A DNA stretch of 48,742 nt from Thermus caliditerrae (GTDB taxonomy: Bacteria > Deinococcota > Deinococci > Deinococcales > Thermaceae), in the NCBI RefSeq assembly GCF_021462525.1, contig NZ_JAKEDT010000020.1, positions 1 through 48,742 on the forward strand, written 5' to 3'. This document shows positions 9,320 to 18,112 of this stretch, one piece after another (position 1 is the stretch's first letter; every line of letters starts with the position of its first letter). A model generated the notes under the pieces. The model did not search any database and had not been told where the DNA came from. It worked only from the letters and a program-made list of their open reading frames with translations. The translations under genes were made by a program, and so were the position numbers.

Positions 9320-10024
9320 TTACAAGCTCAGGTAGGCTTCCCGTATGCTGGGGTCCTCTAAAAGGGCGTGGGCAGGACCTTGCAGCACCAGGCGACCGTG
9401 CTCCATCACGTAGGCCCTGCTGGCCACCTCGAGGCTCAAGGCGGCGTTTTGCTCCACGAGCAATACCCCGACTCCCTCTTCCGCCACCCGCTTTAGGGCC
9501 AGGAGCACTTCTTCGGCCAGCCGGGGGGCGAGGCCCAAGGAGGGCTCGTCCACCAAAAGGATCTTGGGGAAGCCCATGAGGGCTCGGCCGATGGCCAGCA
9601 TCTGCTGCTCCCCGCCCGAGAGGGTTCCAGCGAGCTGCCGCCTCCGTTCCGCCAGCCTGGGGAAGAGGGCATAGACCCGGGCAAACCCCTCGCCGTCCCT
9701 CCCCGGCGCCAGGAAGGCGGCTCCTAGGCGCAGGTTTTCCTCCACGGTCATGAGGGGGAAAAGCTGGCGGCCCTCAGGGACGTGGCCTATGCCCAGGCGG
9801 GCCCTCTGGGCTGGGGAGAGGCCTGAGAGGTCCTGCCCGTCCCAAAGCGCCCTGCCCCGCCAGGGCCGCAGGAGCCCGGAGAGGGTGTGCAAAAGCGTGG
9901 TCTTGCCCGCCCCGTTGGCCCCCAGGAGGGCCACGAGCTCGCCCTCAGCTACCTCGAGGTCCACCCCGAAGAGCACCTGGGCCTTGCCGTAGCCGGTTTC
10001 CAGGGCCTCTACCTGGAGCTTCAT
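9320..10024 (-). CDS. livF: Branched-chain amino acid-type ABC transporter, ATPase LivF-like
   Basis: Second ATPase of a Liv/HAAT importer; 234 residues on the inner face of the membrane. Walker A is GANGAGKTT, the signature is LSGGEQQ and Walker B is ILLVDEPSLGLAP, followed by the switch His/Gln region LLVEQNA. The ATG lies in the livG stop (ATGA, four-base overlap). The Liv class carries amino acids, amides, urea and also aromatic or short organic acids, so the substrate is best judged from the neighbours, which are acyl-CoA enzymes rather than amino acid genes. Confidence 0.9.
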   Translation of the reverse strand: MKLQVEALETGYGKAQVLFGVDLEVAEGELVALLGANGAGKTTLLHTLSGLLRPWRGRALWDGQDLSGLSPAQRARLGIGHVPEGRQLFPLMTVEENLRLGAAFLAPGRDGEGFARVYALFPRLAERRRQLAGTLSGGEQQMLAIGRALMGFPKILLVDEPSLGLAPRLAEEVLLALKRVAEEGVGVLLVEQNAALSLEVASRAYVMEHGRLVLQGPAHALLEDPSIREAYLSL

Positions 10025-10746
10025 GCCCGCCTCCCCAAATAGGCCTCCCTTACACGTTCTTCCTGAGCCACTTTCTCGTAGGTGCCTTCCGCGATCACCT
10101 CCCCGTGGTCCAGGACCACCACCCGGTCCGCTAGGGCCCGGACCACGGGCATCAGGTGCTCGATGAAAAGCACAGAAACCCCGCTATCCCGGATGCGCCG
10201 CACCAGGGCCACCGCTTCCTCGGCTTCCTTGGGGCGGAGACCTGCCATGACCTCGTCCAGGAGGAGTACCTTGGGGCGCGTGGCCAGGGCCCGAGCTAGC
10301 TCTAGGCGTTTGTCCTCCAAAAGGGTGAGCTCCCCAGCCAGGGCTTCGGCCCTGGGGGCGAGGCCGGTGAGGTCCAGCACCTCCGCCACCCAGGCTTCCG
10401 CCTCCTTCCTCTTTAGGCCCGGCTTGCCGAAGAGGGCCCCCACCAGCAGGTTCTCCCGCACGCTGAGCTCGGGGAAGGGCTGGACGATCTGGAAGGCCCG
10501 GCCTAGGCCCAGGTGGGTGCGGGTTTCCGGAGGGAGGTGGCTGATATCCCGTCCCAGAAGGAGGATCCGGCCCTGGTCGGGCTTTATTAGACCTGAAAGA
10601 AGGTTCAAGAGGGTGCTTTTGCCAGCCCCGTTGGGACCGATCACCGCCAGGATCTCCCCTTCCTCCAGGTGGAGACTCACCTCCTTAAGGGCCTGTAGCC
10701 CCAGGAAGCGTTTACTCAACCCTATAACTTCCAGGGCCTTACCCAC
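10021..10746 (-). CDS. livG: Branched-chain amino acid-type ABC transporter, ATPase LivG-like
   Basis: First ATPase of the importer, 241 residues. Walker A is GPNGAGKST and Walker B VLLLDEVMAGL. The place of the LSGGQ signature reads LTLLEDKRLELARAL, a degenerate form seen in a branch of LivG proteins. It starts with GTG at 10746, overlapping livM by eight bases, and ends in an ATGA overlap with livF. Confidence 0.88.
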   Translation of the reverse strand: MGKALEVIGLSKRFLGLQALKEVSLHLEEGEILAVIGPNGAGKSTLLNLLSGLIKPDQGRILLLGRDISHLPPETRTHLGLGRAFQIVQPFPELSVRENLLVGALFGKPGLKRKEAEAWVAEVLDLTGLAPRAEALAGELTLLEDKRLELARALATRPKVLLLDEVMAGLRPKEAEEAVALVRRIRDSGVSVLFIEHLMPVVRALADRVVVLDHGEVIAEGTYEKVAQEERVREAYLGRRA

Positions 10747-11656
10747 GACGCCTCCCCAGGAGGCCCACCAGGCCGCGGGGCAGGAAGAGGATGACCAGGA
10801 TGAGGATGGCCCCGTAGACCACCAGGTAGCCCTCCTTGATCCAAAGCCTGAGGGCCTGCTCGAGGCCTACCAACACCACGCCCCCCACTAGGGGTCCTAA
10901 AGTGGAGTAAAGACCACCGAAGATAGGGATGACCAGCGCTTCCACCGCCCTTCCCAAGCTGAAGGCGTCGTAGGGGGAGAGAAACAGGGTCTTCATCCCG
11001 TAGACCCCTCCGGACAGGCCGGCCACCAGGCTGCCCAAGAGAAGGGACCAGAGCTTCACCCTGACCACCCGCACCCCCAGGACCCGGGCCACCGCCTCCG
11101 ACTGCCGGGTGGCCGCCTGGGCTAGGCGGAAGGGGCTCCACTCCGCCCAGTGGCTGAGGGCGGTGGCCAGGAGAAGAACGCCAAAGCTCAGGTAGTAGGC
11201 GGCCAGAGGCCATACACCCCCAAAGGGCGGTGGCACGGGAAGGCCAATGGGCCCACCCGTGAAGGCGAGCTTCAGGGCCAGGGTGCGCAGCACCTCGCTG
11301 AAGGCCAGGCTGGCGATGGCGAAGTACAGGCCGTGCAGGCGTAGGGTCACCGACCCGAGGAGCAAAGCCCCGGCCCCCGCCACGAAGGCCCCGAAAACCA
11401 AGGCGGGGAGGGTGCCCACGTGTGGGGCCAGGAGCCCAGCCCCGTAGGCCCCCAGGCCAAAGAAGGCGCCGTGGGCCAAGGAGAGCTGGCCGGTGCGGGC
11501 CACCAGATCCCAGGAGAGGGCCATGGCGGTGAAAAGCTGGATGAAAAAGCCCACGTCCAGGAGGAAAGCCCCCCAGATCCCCAGCGGAAGGAAGGGCAGA
11601 AGCGCAAAAAGGAGGAGGAAGAAGGAGAGGAAGGGGAGGTGGCTGAGCTCCCTCAT
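10739..11656 (-). CDS. livM: Branched-chain amino acid-type ABC transporter, permease LivM-like
   Basis: Membrane subunit of 305 residues with about eight to ten hydrophobic segments. GQLSLAHGAFFGLGAYGAGL is the typical permease motif, and GGVYGMKTLFLSPYDAFSLG and FGGLYSTLGPLVGG are the conserved coupling region. It overlaps livH by four bases and livG by eight, so the subunits are made together. Confidence 0.9.
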   Translation of the reverse strand: MRELSHLPFLSFFLLLFALLPFLPLGIWGAFLLDVGFFIQLFTAMALSWDLVARTGQLSLAHGAFFGLGAYGAGLLAPHVGTLPALVFGAFVAGAGALLLGSVTLRLHGLYFAIASLAFSEVLRTLALKLAFTGGPIGLPVPPPFGGVWPLAAYYLSFGVLLLATALSHWAEWSPFRLAQAATRQSEAVARVLGVRVVRVKLWSLLLGSLVAGLSGGVYGMKTLFLSPYDAFSLGRAVEALVIPIFGGLYSTLGPLVGGVVLVGLEQALRLWIKEGYLVVYGAILILVILFLPRGLVGLLGRRRG

Positions 11657-12510
11657 GGGCTCCTCCAGGCCCGGCCCACCAGGGCCAGGAAGAGGACCAG
11701 GAAGAAAACCGCCTCCACTAGCCCCCCGCCCCCAGGCAGGTAGGTGCTTACCAGCGCCTCCGCTAGGGCCAAGACCAGGGCGGCGGGTACCACCCCTTTG
11801 AGGTTGCCAAGCCCGGCCAGGGCCACGATGGCGAAGGACTTGAGCGTGAAGATGAAGCCCACGGTGGGGCTGGCGTAGAGGATCACCGAGAGCATCACCC
11901 CGGCTACTCCGGCCAGGGCTGCGGCCAAGCCGAAGGCCAGGAGATAGACCTGGTCCGCTTCAATCCCCAGAAGGCCTGGAGCTAAGCGGTTCTGGGCCAC
12001 CGCGCGCATGGCTAGGCCTAGCCGGCTTCGGGTGAGGAAGACTTGGAGCAGGAAGAGGAGGCCGAGGGAAAGCATAAAGGCCCCGAGGGGTACTGCTCCC
12101 AGGAAGAAGGGCCCCAGGGTGAGGGTGGCCGCCTGGTAGGACGGGGCCACCACCCGGGTGTCCGCCCCAAAGAGGAGAAGGGCCAGGTTTTGCAGGAGGA
12201 TAGATAAGCCAAAGGTGAGGAGCATCTGGTTGAGCTCGGGGGCCGGGAGTACCGGTCGGATGAGGCCCTGGTAGACCAAGCCCCCTACCAGGAAGGCGGC
12301 CAGGAAGGCTAGGCCTAGGGAGAAGAGGGGGTCTAGCCCCTGGAGGGCAAAGAAGAGGTAGGAGAGGAAGGCCCCCATCATGAGGAACTCCCCGTGGGCG
12401 AAGTTGACGATGCCCACCACCCCCAGGGAGAGGGCCAGCCCCGTGGCCACCAGGGCGTAGACCCCGCTCATGAGGAGGCCGTTGAGGAGGGTCTGGAGGA
12501 GGAGCTCCAC
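11653..12510 (-). CDS. livH: Branched-chain amino acid-type ABC transporter, permease LivH-like
   Basis: Membrane subunit of 285 residues. GVYALVATGLALSLGVVGIV and VNFAHGEFLMMGAFLS near the N terminus are the LivH signature and AGLGNLKGVVPAAL is the late conserved loop. The start is GTG at 12510 with GAGGAG six bases upstream, 18 bases after the binding-protein gene. Confidence 0.9.
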   Translation of the reverse strand: MELLLQTLLNGLLMSGVYALVATGLALSLGVVGIVNFAHGEFLMMGAFLSYLFFALQGLDPLFSLGLAFLAAFLVGGLVYQGLIRPVLPAPELNQMLLTFGLSILLQNLALLLFGADTRVVAPSYQAATLTLGPFFLGAVPLGAFMLSLGLLFLLQVFLTRSRLGLAMRAVAQNRLAPGLLGIEADQVYLLAFGLAAALAGVAGVMLSVILYASPTVGFIFTLKSFAIVALAGLGNLKGVVPAALVLALAEALVSTYLPGGGGLVEAVFFLVLFLALVGRAWRSP

Positions 12511-12528
12511 AGCCTTCTCCTCGGCCCT

Positions 12529-13704
12529 TTACCGCAAGTAGTATTCCCCAGGGTAGCGCAGGGGCCTCGAGGCCTTGTCCTTGGGGAAGACGGGGCGGCG
12601 GCTGCCTTCCAGGTACTGGAACTGGAACCATATGTCCGCTCCAAACCCCTGGTACCGGGTCTTCCCTGTGTCCGAGGGCTTGAAGGCCAAGGGACCGAAT
12701 GGGGTGTTCATGCGTAGGGTTGCAAGGGCTTCCGCGATACGGTTCTTGTCGTTGCTCCCAGCCTTTTCCACCGCCAAAGCCAGGCTCTTGACGATGGTAT
12801 AGCCCATGGGGGCCATGTATTCCTCGGTGACCTCCCCGTACTTTTTGCGGTAAGCTTCCACGAAGCGGCGGGACTCGGCGTTGCTTAGCGTGGGCAGCCA
12901 GGCGGTCATGCCCGCGACGTCGTTAGAGAGCGGGTTCCTTTCAAAACCGATAGGCCAGGAGGGGGGCGCACCGTAGATGAGCTTGGGCCTGAGCCCCACC
13001 TGCCGGGCCTGGGTGGCGATGGGCAGAGCATCCACGTCGTAGCCAATCCAGTAGAGGATGTCGGGGGCGAAGGCCCGGAAACGGGTGAGTATGGCGGTGA
13101 ACTGGCCGCTCCCAGTCTTGTAGGGTTCCGCCTGGACCTGGTAGCCCAGTTTTTCCAGTTGCTGTTTGTAAACCCCAATGCCTGCGGAGCCGAAGGGTCC
13201 ATCCTCGTAAAGGATGGCCACCTTCTTGGCCCCGTGTTCCCGGTTCAGGTACTGGAAGAACTGCAAAGCGGCGGCCACGTTGTGGTAGTCCCAAGGGTGG
13301 TAGTGGAAAAACAGGGGATAACCTTCAAAGGCTTGTTCCACCACCGAGCTGGCGGCCCCGATGACCAGGAAGAGGGGTCCGTACTGCTTCACGGGACCAG
13401 AGAGGGCGAAGGTGACCCCGCTGACCAGGCCTCCGATCACGATGTCCACCTTGTCCACGGTCATGAGCTTGGTGAAGGCGGGAACGGCCTTGGCCGCATC
13501 GGTGCCGTCGTCCACCACTACCAGCTCCAGCTTGGCCTTGCCAGTAGCGTTCACCTCGTCGGCAGCCAGCTGGATGCCGTTGAGCGCCGCCTTACCCGAA
13601 ACCGCCGAAGCTCCGGAGAGGGGGAGGATGACCCCCACCTTTAGGGCGGTCTGGGCCCATGCCAGACCTGCTAGGAGAACCAAAAACCCCAACGCCTTTC
13701 GCAT
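12529..13704 (-). CDS. Periplasmic solute-binding protein of the Liv-type importer
   Basis: Type I periplasmic binding protein of 391 residues that captures the substrate for LivHMGF. A signal peptide at 1-18 (MRKALGFLVLLAGLAWA, cleavage after AWA) is followed by KVGVILPLSGASAVSGKAAL, the usual start of the mature fold. The ATG at 13704 has AGGAGG seven bases upstream; longer in-frame starts lie in the previous gene. The family includes binders of amino acids, amides and aromatic or short-chain acids, and the ligand cannot be told from sequence. It is the first of five transporter genes, 16 bases after the MaoC gene. Confidence 0.9.
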   Translation of the reverse strand: MRKALGFLVLLAGLAWAQTALKVGVILPLSGASAVSGKAALNGIQLAADEVNATGKAKLELVVVDDGTDAAKAVPAFTKLMTVDKVDIVIGGLVSGVTFALSGPVKQYGPLFLVIGAASSVVEQAFEGYPLFFHYHPWDYHNVAAALQFFQYLNREHGAKKVAILYEDGPFGSAGIGVYKQQLEKLGYQVQAEPYKTGSGQFTAILTRFRAFAPDILYWIGYDVDALPIATQARQVGLRPKLIYGAPPSWPIGFERNPLSNDVAGMTAWLPTLSNAESRRFVEAYRKKYGEVTEEYMAPMGYTIVKSLALAVEKAGSNDKNRIAEALATLRMNTPFGPLAFKPSDTGKTRYQGFGADIWFQFQYLEGSRRPVFPKDKASRPLRYPGEYYLR

Positions 13705-13720
13705 GGTTGCCTCCTTTTCC

Positions 13721-14146
13721 CTAGGGCCTTGCGCCCGTAGGCTCCTCGTAAAGCACCACAGCCTCACCCTCAATGACCCTTTCCCCACGCTGGTTTTCGC
13801 AGATGGTTTCCAGGGTGAGAACCAAGCCCCCCTTTTCCCGTTCGCGTATCGACTTCACCACGGCCGTGGCGGTGACGGTATCGCCCAGGTAGGTGGGCTT
13901 GAGGAAGCGCAGGGTTTGGGAGAGGTAGATGGCCCCGGTGCCCGGCAGCTTGGTCCCGATGACCGTGGATATAAGTCCGGCCACCAGGATTCCCTGGGCA
14001 ACGCGCCGGCCGAAGCGGCTTCCTTGGGCGTAAGCTTCGTCCACGTGTAGGGGATTGGTATCCCCCACCGCCCCCACGAAGAGGGCCACGTGGGCCTCGG
14101 AAATGGTCTGGGTGTAGCTGGCTTTATCCCCCACCTTGAACCTCAC
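13721..14146 (-). CDS. MaoC-like (R)-specific enoyl-CoA hydratase
   Basis: Hot-dog fold hydratase of 141 residues adding water to trans-2-enoyl-CoA to give (R)-3-hydroxyacyl-CoA. The hydratase-2 motif with catalytic Asp and His is visible in VGDTNPLHVDEAYA, with RVAQGILVAGLIS after it. The start is GTG at 14146, six bases after AGGAGG, inside the end of the hydrolase gene (23-base overlap). It is the only enoyl-CoA hydratase in the window, so it may serve the acyl-CoA dehydrogenase operon that converges on this one. Confidence 0.87.
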   Translation of the reverse strand: MRFKVGDKASYTQTISEAHVALFVGAVGDTNPLHVDEAYAQGSRFGRRVAQGILVAGLISTVIGTKLPGTGAIYLSQTLRFLKPTYLGDTVTATAVVKSIREREKGGLVLTLETICENQRGERVIEGEAVVLYEEPTGARP

Positions 14147-14873
14147 CTTGCACCTCCTTAAGGAATGTTTCCAGGACGTCTTTGAGCATGCCTGGGTTTT
14201 CCAGGTTCGCCGAGTGGCCTACCCCCTCGAGGACGAGAAGCCTCCCCCTGGAGAAGAAGGCCGCCGTAGCCTCGGCCATAACCCGGGTCACCAGGGGGTC
14301 CAGGGCCCCGTAGACCACGAGGACCGGTCCCCTGTAAGGCTGCTCCAGCCGCCAGGCCGCCAGGGCCCGGGCGTTGCCCTGGAAGTGGGCAGGATGCATC
14401 CTCTGCGCCCTTTCCACCAGCTCGAGAAACCAAGGGGGTCTGCGGGTAGGGGCCATGGCCGCCAGAGCCTGGGCCAAGCCCTCAAGGTTGTGGCGGTAGC
14501 TTTCCAGGATGGGGTAGTAAGCTTCCGGGGTCTGTAGCCCCGAGGGGGGGGCGGAGTTGAGGAGGACGAGTCCCAGGGTCGTCGGGCCCGCCGCTTCCAT
14601 CGCCACCGCACCCCCTAGGGAGTGGCCCACCAGGATGGCATCGTCTATCCCCTTTTCCCGGAGGAAGTCCCGCAGGGCTTGGGCGTAGGTGGGGATGGAG
14701 GGGACGAAGTCCTCGGGGGCTGGGCTTTCCCCAAAGCCCGGCAGGTCGGGGGCCAGGAGCCGGGCCCCCTCGGGGGGGTCTTGCAAAACCTCCCGCCACC
14801 ACTCCTTACAGGCGAAGTTGCCGTGGATCAGGACCACCGGGGTGCCGCTTCCGCTTTCAAGGTAACGGAGCAT
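14124..14873 (-). CDS. Alpha/beta hydrolase (first of a pair)
   Basis: Hydrolase of 249 residues; no signal peptide, so cytoplasmic. The oxyanion motif is IHGNFACKEWW, the nucleophile elbow GHSLGG, an acid candidate in VYGALDPLV, and the His in VGHSANLENP. The triad is complete. It overlaps both neighbours (17 and 23 bases). It resembles 2-hydroxymuconate-semialdehyde hydrolase and haloperoxidase-like esterases, but the substrate (ester, thioester or C-C bond) cannot be read. Together with the next hydrolase and an acyl-CoA synthetase it may free an acid from an imported ester. Confidence 0.82.
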   Translation of the reverse strand: MLRYLESGSGTPVVLIHGNFACKEWWREVLQDPPEGARLLAPDLPGFGESPAPEDFVPSIPTYAQALRDFLREKGIDDAILVGHSLGGAVAMEAAGPTTLGLVLLNSAPPSGLQTPEAYYPILESYRHNLEGLAQALAAMAPTRRPPWFLELVERAQRMHPAHFQGNARALAAWRLEQPYRGPVLVVYGALDPLVTRVMAEATAAFFSRGRLLVLEGVGHSANLENPGMLKDVLETFLKEVQGEVQGGG

Positions 14874-15639
14874 AGGTTTCCTCCAAAAACGTCCTCACGG
14901 CCTGGGCGAAGGCCGCAGGGTCTTCCAAGGGTGCCGCGTGCCCCGTGGGCAGGGCCTTTAACCTAGCCCCCAGGCCCTTGGCGAGGGCCTCGGCGTAGGG
15001 CCGGGGGAAGAGGAGGTCCTCCTCCCCATAGAGGACCAAGGCTGGGAGATGGAGGTGTGGGAGCCGAGGCCTGAGGTCCTCGAGGGCGAGAAACCCGAGA
15101 AGGAGCCTTTCCTGGGCCTTTTCCTCCGGCGCTTGGGCCACCAGGAGGGCCAGGCCTTCCTCGGTGAGGAGCTCGGGGTGCTGGTTCAGGAAGCGGGCTC
15201 CGAAAACCCAGGGCAGGGCTACCCTTAGGCGCAAGGGGGTGCCCCCGGCCCTTAGGGCGTGAAGCCAGCCCTCCACCTTGGCCCTAAGGGCGGCGTCCAG
15301 GTAAGGGGTGGTGCAGCAGAGGACCAGGCTCCGGAAGCGCTTCGGGGCCAGGAGGGCGGCCTGCACGGCCACAATACCCCCGTTGGAAAGGCCCACCAAG
15401 GTGGTTTCCTCCCAGCCCAGCTCCCCAAGGAGGGTGAGGAGGTCCTGGGCGTGGACCTCTGGGGTGTAGGGGCCCTCAGGGGTTTCGCTCTCCCCTTGGC
15501 CCCGCATGTCGTAGCGAAGAAGGGTATAGCCCTTAAGTAAGGGTACCACGGGGTCCCAGCTTTCCAGTCGTTGGAAGATCCCGTTGAGAAGCACCACTTT
15601 GGGTCCTTCTCCCTCCACGCGGAACCTAAGCCTGGCCAT
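14857..15639 (-). CDS. Alpha/beta hydrolase (second of the pair)
   Basis: Hydrolase of 260 residues, about the same size as its neighbour but clearly different in sequence. LLNGIFQRLESW holds the oxyanion region, GLSNGG is the nucleophile elbow (Ser followed by Asn in place of the more usual Met, Leu or Gln), LYGEEDLLFP has the acid and GHAAPLEDP the His. It overlaps the acyl-CoA synthetase by 14 bases and the other hydrolase by 17. Substrate unknown. Confidence 0.82.
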   Translation of the reverse strand: MARLRFRVEGEGPKVVLLNGIFQRLESWDPVVPLLKGYTLLRYDMRGQGESETPEGPYTPEVHAQDLLTLLGELGWEETTLVGLSNGGIVAVQAALLAPKRFRSLVLCCTTPYLDAALRAKVEGWLHALRAGGTPLRLRVALPWVFGARFLNQHPELLTEEGLALLVAQAPEEKAQERLLLGFLALEDLRPRLPHLHLPALVLYGEEDLLFPRPYAEALAKGLGARLKALPTGHAAPLEDPAAFAQAVRTFLEETYAPLP

Positions 15640-17104
15640 GCTCTGCCTCCCACATCCTTTTCAGGGCCTCCTTTTGCACCTTCCCGGGCCCGGACTTGGG
15701 CAGTTCCGGCAGGAGGACGATGTGTTTGGGTACCTTGTACCCCGCCAGGCGCTCCCGGAGGAAGGCGCGAAGGACGTCTGCTTCCAGGGGCTCCTTGAGG
15801 GCCACGAAGGCCACCCCCACCTCGCCCCACTTGGGGTCCGGCACGCCCACCACTGCCGCCTCCCGCACCGCCGGGTGGTCGTATAGGGCCCGCTCCACCT
15901 CCACGGGGTAGATGTTTTCCCCCCCGGAGATGAACATTTCCTTTCTCCTCCCCACGATGTAGAAGCGCCCTTCCGCATCCTGGTAGGCCAGGTCCCCGGT
16001 CCTAAGCCAAAGCCTCTCCCCGTCGTAGACGAAGGCCTTGGCGTTCTCCTCCGGGCGCTGGAAATACCCCTTCATGACCACGCTCCCCGAAAGCCAAAGC
16101 TCCCCTGCCTCGCCCACGGGGGCCTCCTCGCCGTCCTCCCGCACCAGGCGGGCCCTCAGGTGGGGCATGGGCCGGCCCACGCTCTCCGGGTAGACCTCCG
16201 CTTCCTCCAGCTCCAGGGTGAAGCAGTTGACCCCGCACTCCGTGAGGCCGTAGCCTTGCTTGAAGCGCACGCCCTTCCTTTGGAACGCCTCCCTCACCGG
16301 GGCCGGGCAGGGGGCTCCGCCGGAGATGGCGAAGCGCACGAAGGAGAGGTCGGCCTCGGCGAAGCCGGGGGTTTCCAGGAGCATCTGGAACATGGTGGGC
16401 ACCAGGAAGAGGATCGTGGGCCGGTACGTCACCACCAGCTCCAGGTACTCCTCGGGGCGGAAGCGCTCCTGGATCACCACGCTCCCGCCCAGGTAGAGGA
16501 GGGGGATGGCCAGGGCATTCAAGGCGGCGTGGAACATGGGGGTAGCCACGATGTACCGGTCTTCCCGGGAAAGCCCCCAGGCGAAGGCGGTCTGGATCGC
16601 GTTCACCAGGAGCTGGCGGTAGGGGATCAGCGCCCCCTTGGGCAGGCCGGTGGTGCCCCCGGTGAAGAGGAGGAGGGCAGGGTCCTCCAGGTTCACCTGC
16701 GTGGCCTCCGGGGTTGCCTTTCCTTCCTGAAGGACCTCGAGGGGAAACGCCCTGGGATCCAGGGCCTGGGCCAGTTCCTGAAAGCCCTCCCCATAGAAAA
16801 GCACCCGGGGTTCGGCGTAGTCGTAAAGGGTTCGCAGCTCGGCTAGGCTTAGGCGGTGGTTGAAGGGAGTGAGGATATGGCCGAGGAGGGGGCCTGCGAA
16901 GAGGAGGTCCAGGTAGGCGGGGTGGTTCCAGGCGAGAAGGCCCACCCGGTCGCCTTTGCCCACCCCCAGGTCCCGGAGGGCTGCGGCGGCCCTTTGCGCC
17001 CTTTGGTAAAGCTCAGCGTAGGTCAGCCATTCCCCGCGGAACCAGACCGCCTGGCGCCTGGGATGGTAGCCGGCCAGGCGCTCCAGCCAGTTGGGCTCAA
17101 GCAT
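15626..17104 (-). CDS. Acyl-CoA synthetase (AMP-forming)
   Basis: ANL-superfamily ligase of 492 residues activating a carboxylic acid with ATP and CoA. The P-loop LLFTGGTTGLPKGAL, the A5 motif QGYGLTECG, WLRTGDLAYQDAEGRFYIVG (A7/A8) and the catalytic Lys region SGPGKVQKEALKR near the end are all present. The start is ATG at 17104 with GGAGG five bases upstream, eight bases inside the ketoacyl synthase gene. The sequence fits the medium/long-chain or aryl acid branch; I cannot choose the substrate. Behind a Liv-type importer it is the natural first enzyme for an imported acid. Confidence 0.9.
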   Translation of the reverse strand: MLEPNWLERLAGYHPRRQAVWFRGEWLTYAELYQRAQRAAAALRDLGVGKGDRVGLLAWNHPAYLDLLFAGPLLGHILTPFNHRLSLAELRTLYDYAEPRVLFYGEGFQELAQALDPRAFPLEVLQEGKATPEATQVNLEDPALLLFTGGTTGLPKGALIPYRQLLVNAIQTAFAWGLSREDRYIVATPMFHAALNALAIPLLYLGGSVVIQERFRPEEYLELVVTYRPTILFLVPTMFQMLLETPGFAEADLSFVRFAISGGAPCPAPVREAFQRKGVRFKQGYGLTECGVNCFTLELEEAEVYPESVGRPMPHLRARLVREDGEEAPVGEAGELWLSGSVVMKGYFQRPEENAKAFVYDGERLWLRTGDLAYQDAEGRFYIVGRRKEMFISGGENIYPVEVERALYDHPAVREAAVVGVPDPKWGEVGVAFVALKEPLEADVLRAFLRERLAGYKVPKHIVLLPELPKSGPGKVQKEALKRMWEAEHGQA

Positions 17105-18104
17105 AAAGCCCTCCTTCCAGCCGGAGGACCGCAACCCCGTAGAAGTACCCCACCCCCGCCGCCGCCAGGGCCACCAGGCTTCCTTCCCGCAACAGCCCCT
17201 TCTCCCAGGCCAGCTTCAGGGAGAGGATGGGGTCCAGCTGGCCCAGGTGGCCAAAGCTCTCCAGGTAGATGGATTGTTCGTCCCTGAGGCCTAGGCCCTC
17301 CAGAACCGCCCGGTGGGCGGAGCGCTTCATGTGGAGCAGGGCCAGGTAGTCCAGGTCGGCCTCGGTGTACCCTGCCTCCGCTAGAGCCTCCCGTATCACT
17401 GCCAAGAAGGTGGGGATGGAGGTGCGGTCTAGGCGTTCCTTCATGGCCCGAGGATTCTCCACCCGTAGGCGGAATGCCGGCAGGTTGCCTGGGGCTAACG
17501 GGTTGCGGGTGCCGCCCACGGGCACCTTGACCGCAAGAGCCAAGGTGGGGTCCATGCGGTGGGCAAGGCCCAAAAGCCTAAGCCCTGGCCCCTTCCGGGT
17601 GAGGAGCGCAGCGGCACCGCCTGCGGCCAGGTCGTAGAGGAAGCGGGTGTGGGGGTCCTGGTAGTCCACCAGGTCCCCGTTGCGGTAGCCGCCGGCCACC
17701 AGGACCGTTTCCACCTCCTTCCGGGTGGCGAAGAGCCCCCGGGCCACCTCCAAGGCTCCCATGAAGGAGGCGCACTTCTGATTGAGGTCCAGCCCCTTGG
17801 CCCTCGAGGCCCCCAGGCCCAGGGCCAGATAGGGGGCCGTGGCCCAGACCGGATAGTCCTTGTGCTCCTCCACGATGGAGATCACCCAGTCCACCGCTTT
17901 CCCACTGAGGCCTGCTTTTTCCAGGGCGGTCTGGGCGGCCCAGAGGGCCATGTCCGCGGGGTGGTCTTCGGAACCTGGCGCAGTTTTTTCCAGGATGCCC
18001 AGCTTCTCCCGCACCACCTCGGCGGGTAGGTTGGCCCAGGCTGCGAGCTCCTCGGCGGTTATGCGTCTTTCCGGCAGGTAAACCCCCAGGCTGTGCACGA
18101 CCAT
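17097..18104 (-). CDS. 3-oxoacyl-ACP synthase III-like thiolase-fold enzyme
   Basis: KASIII-type condensing-enzyme fold, 335 residues. The nucleophile is Cys111 (LNQKCASFMGALEVA). His258 in LLHMKRS takes the place of the His of the HQAN motif. The third residue, Asn in FabH (GNTSAA), reads GHLGQLDP here, so it is His286. The C terminus AAAGVGYFYG is the usual glycine-rich end. This C-H-H set is not that of fatty-acid-initiating FabH, so the enzyme may transfer, condense or cleave an unusual acyl group. It is the first gene of the eleven-gene run and appears nearly leaderless. Calling it fabH would be misleading. Confidence 0.75.
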   Translation of the reverse strand: MVVHSLGVYLPERRITAEELAAWANLPAEVVREKLGILEKTAPGSEDHPADMALWAAQTALEKAGLSGKAVDWVISIVEEHKDYPVWATAPYLALGLGASRAKGLDLNQKCASFMGALEVARGLFATRKEVETVLVAGGYRNGDLVDYQDPHTRFLYDLAAGGAAALLTRKGPGLRLLGLAHRMDPTLALAVKVPVGGTRNPLAPGNLPAFRLRVENPRAMKERLDRTSIPTFLAVIREALAEAGYTEADLDYLALLHMKRSAHRAVLEGLGLRDEQSIYLESFGHLGQLDPILSLKLAWEKGLLREGSLVALAAAGVGYFYGVAVLRLEGGLYA

Positions 18105-18112
18105 CTGCCCCT

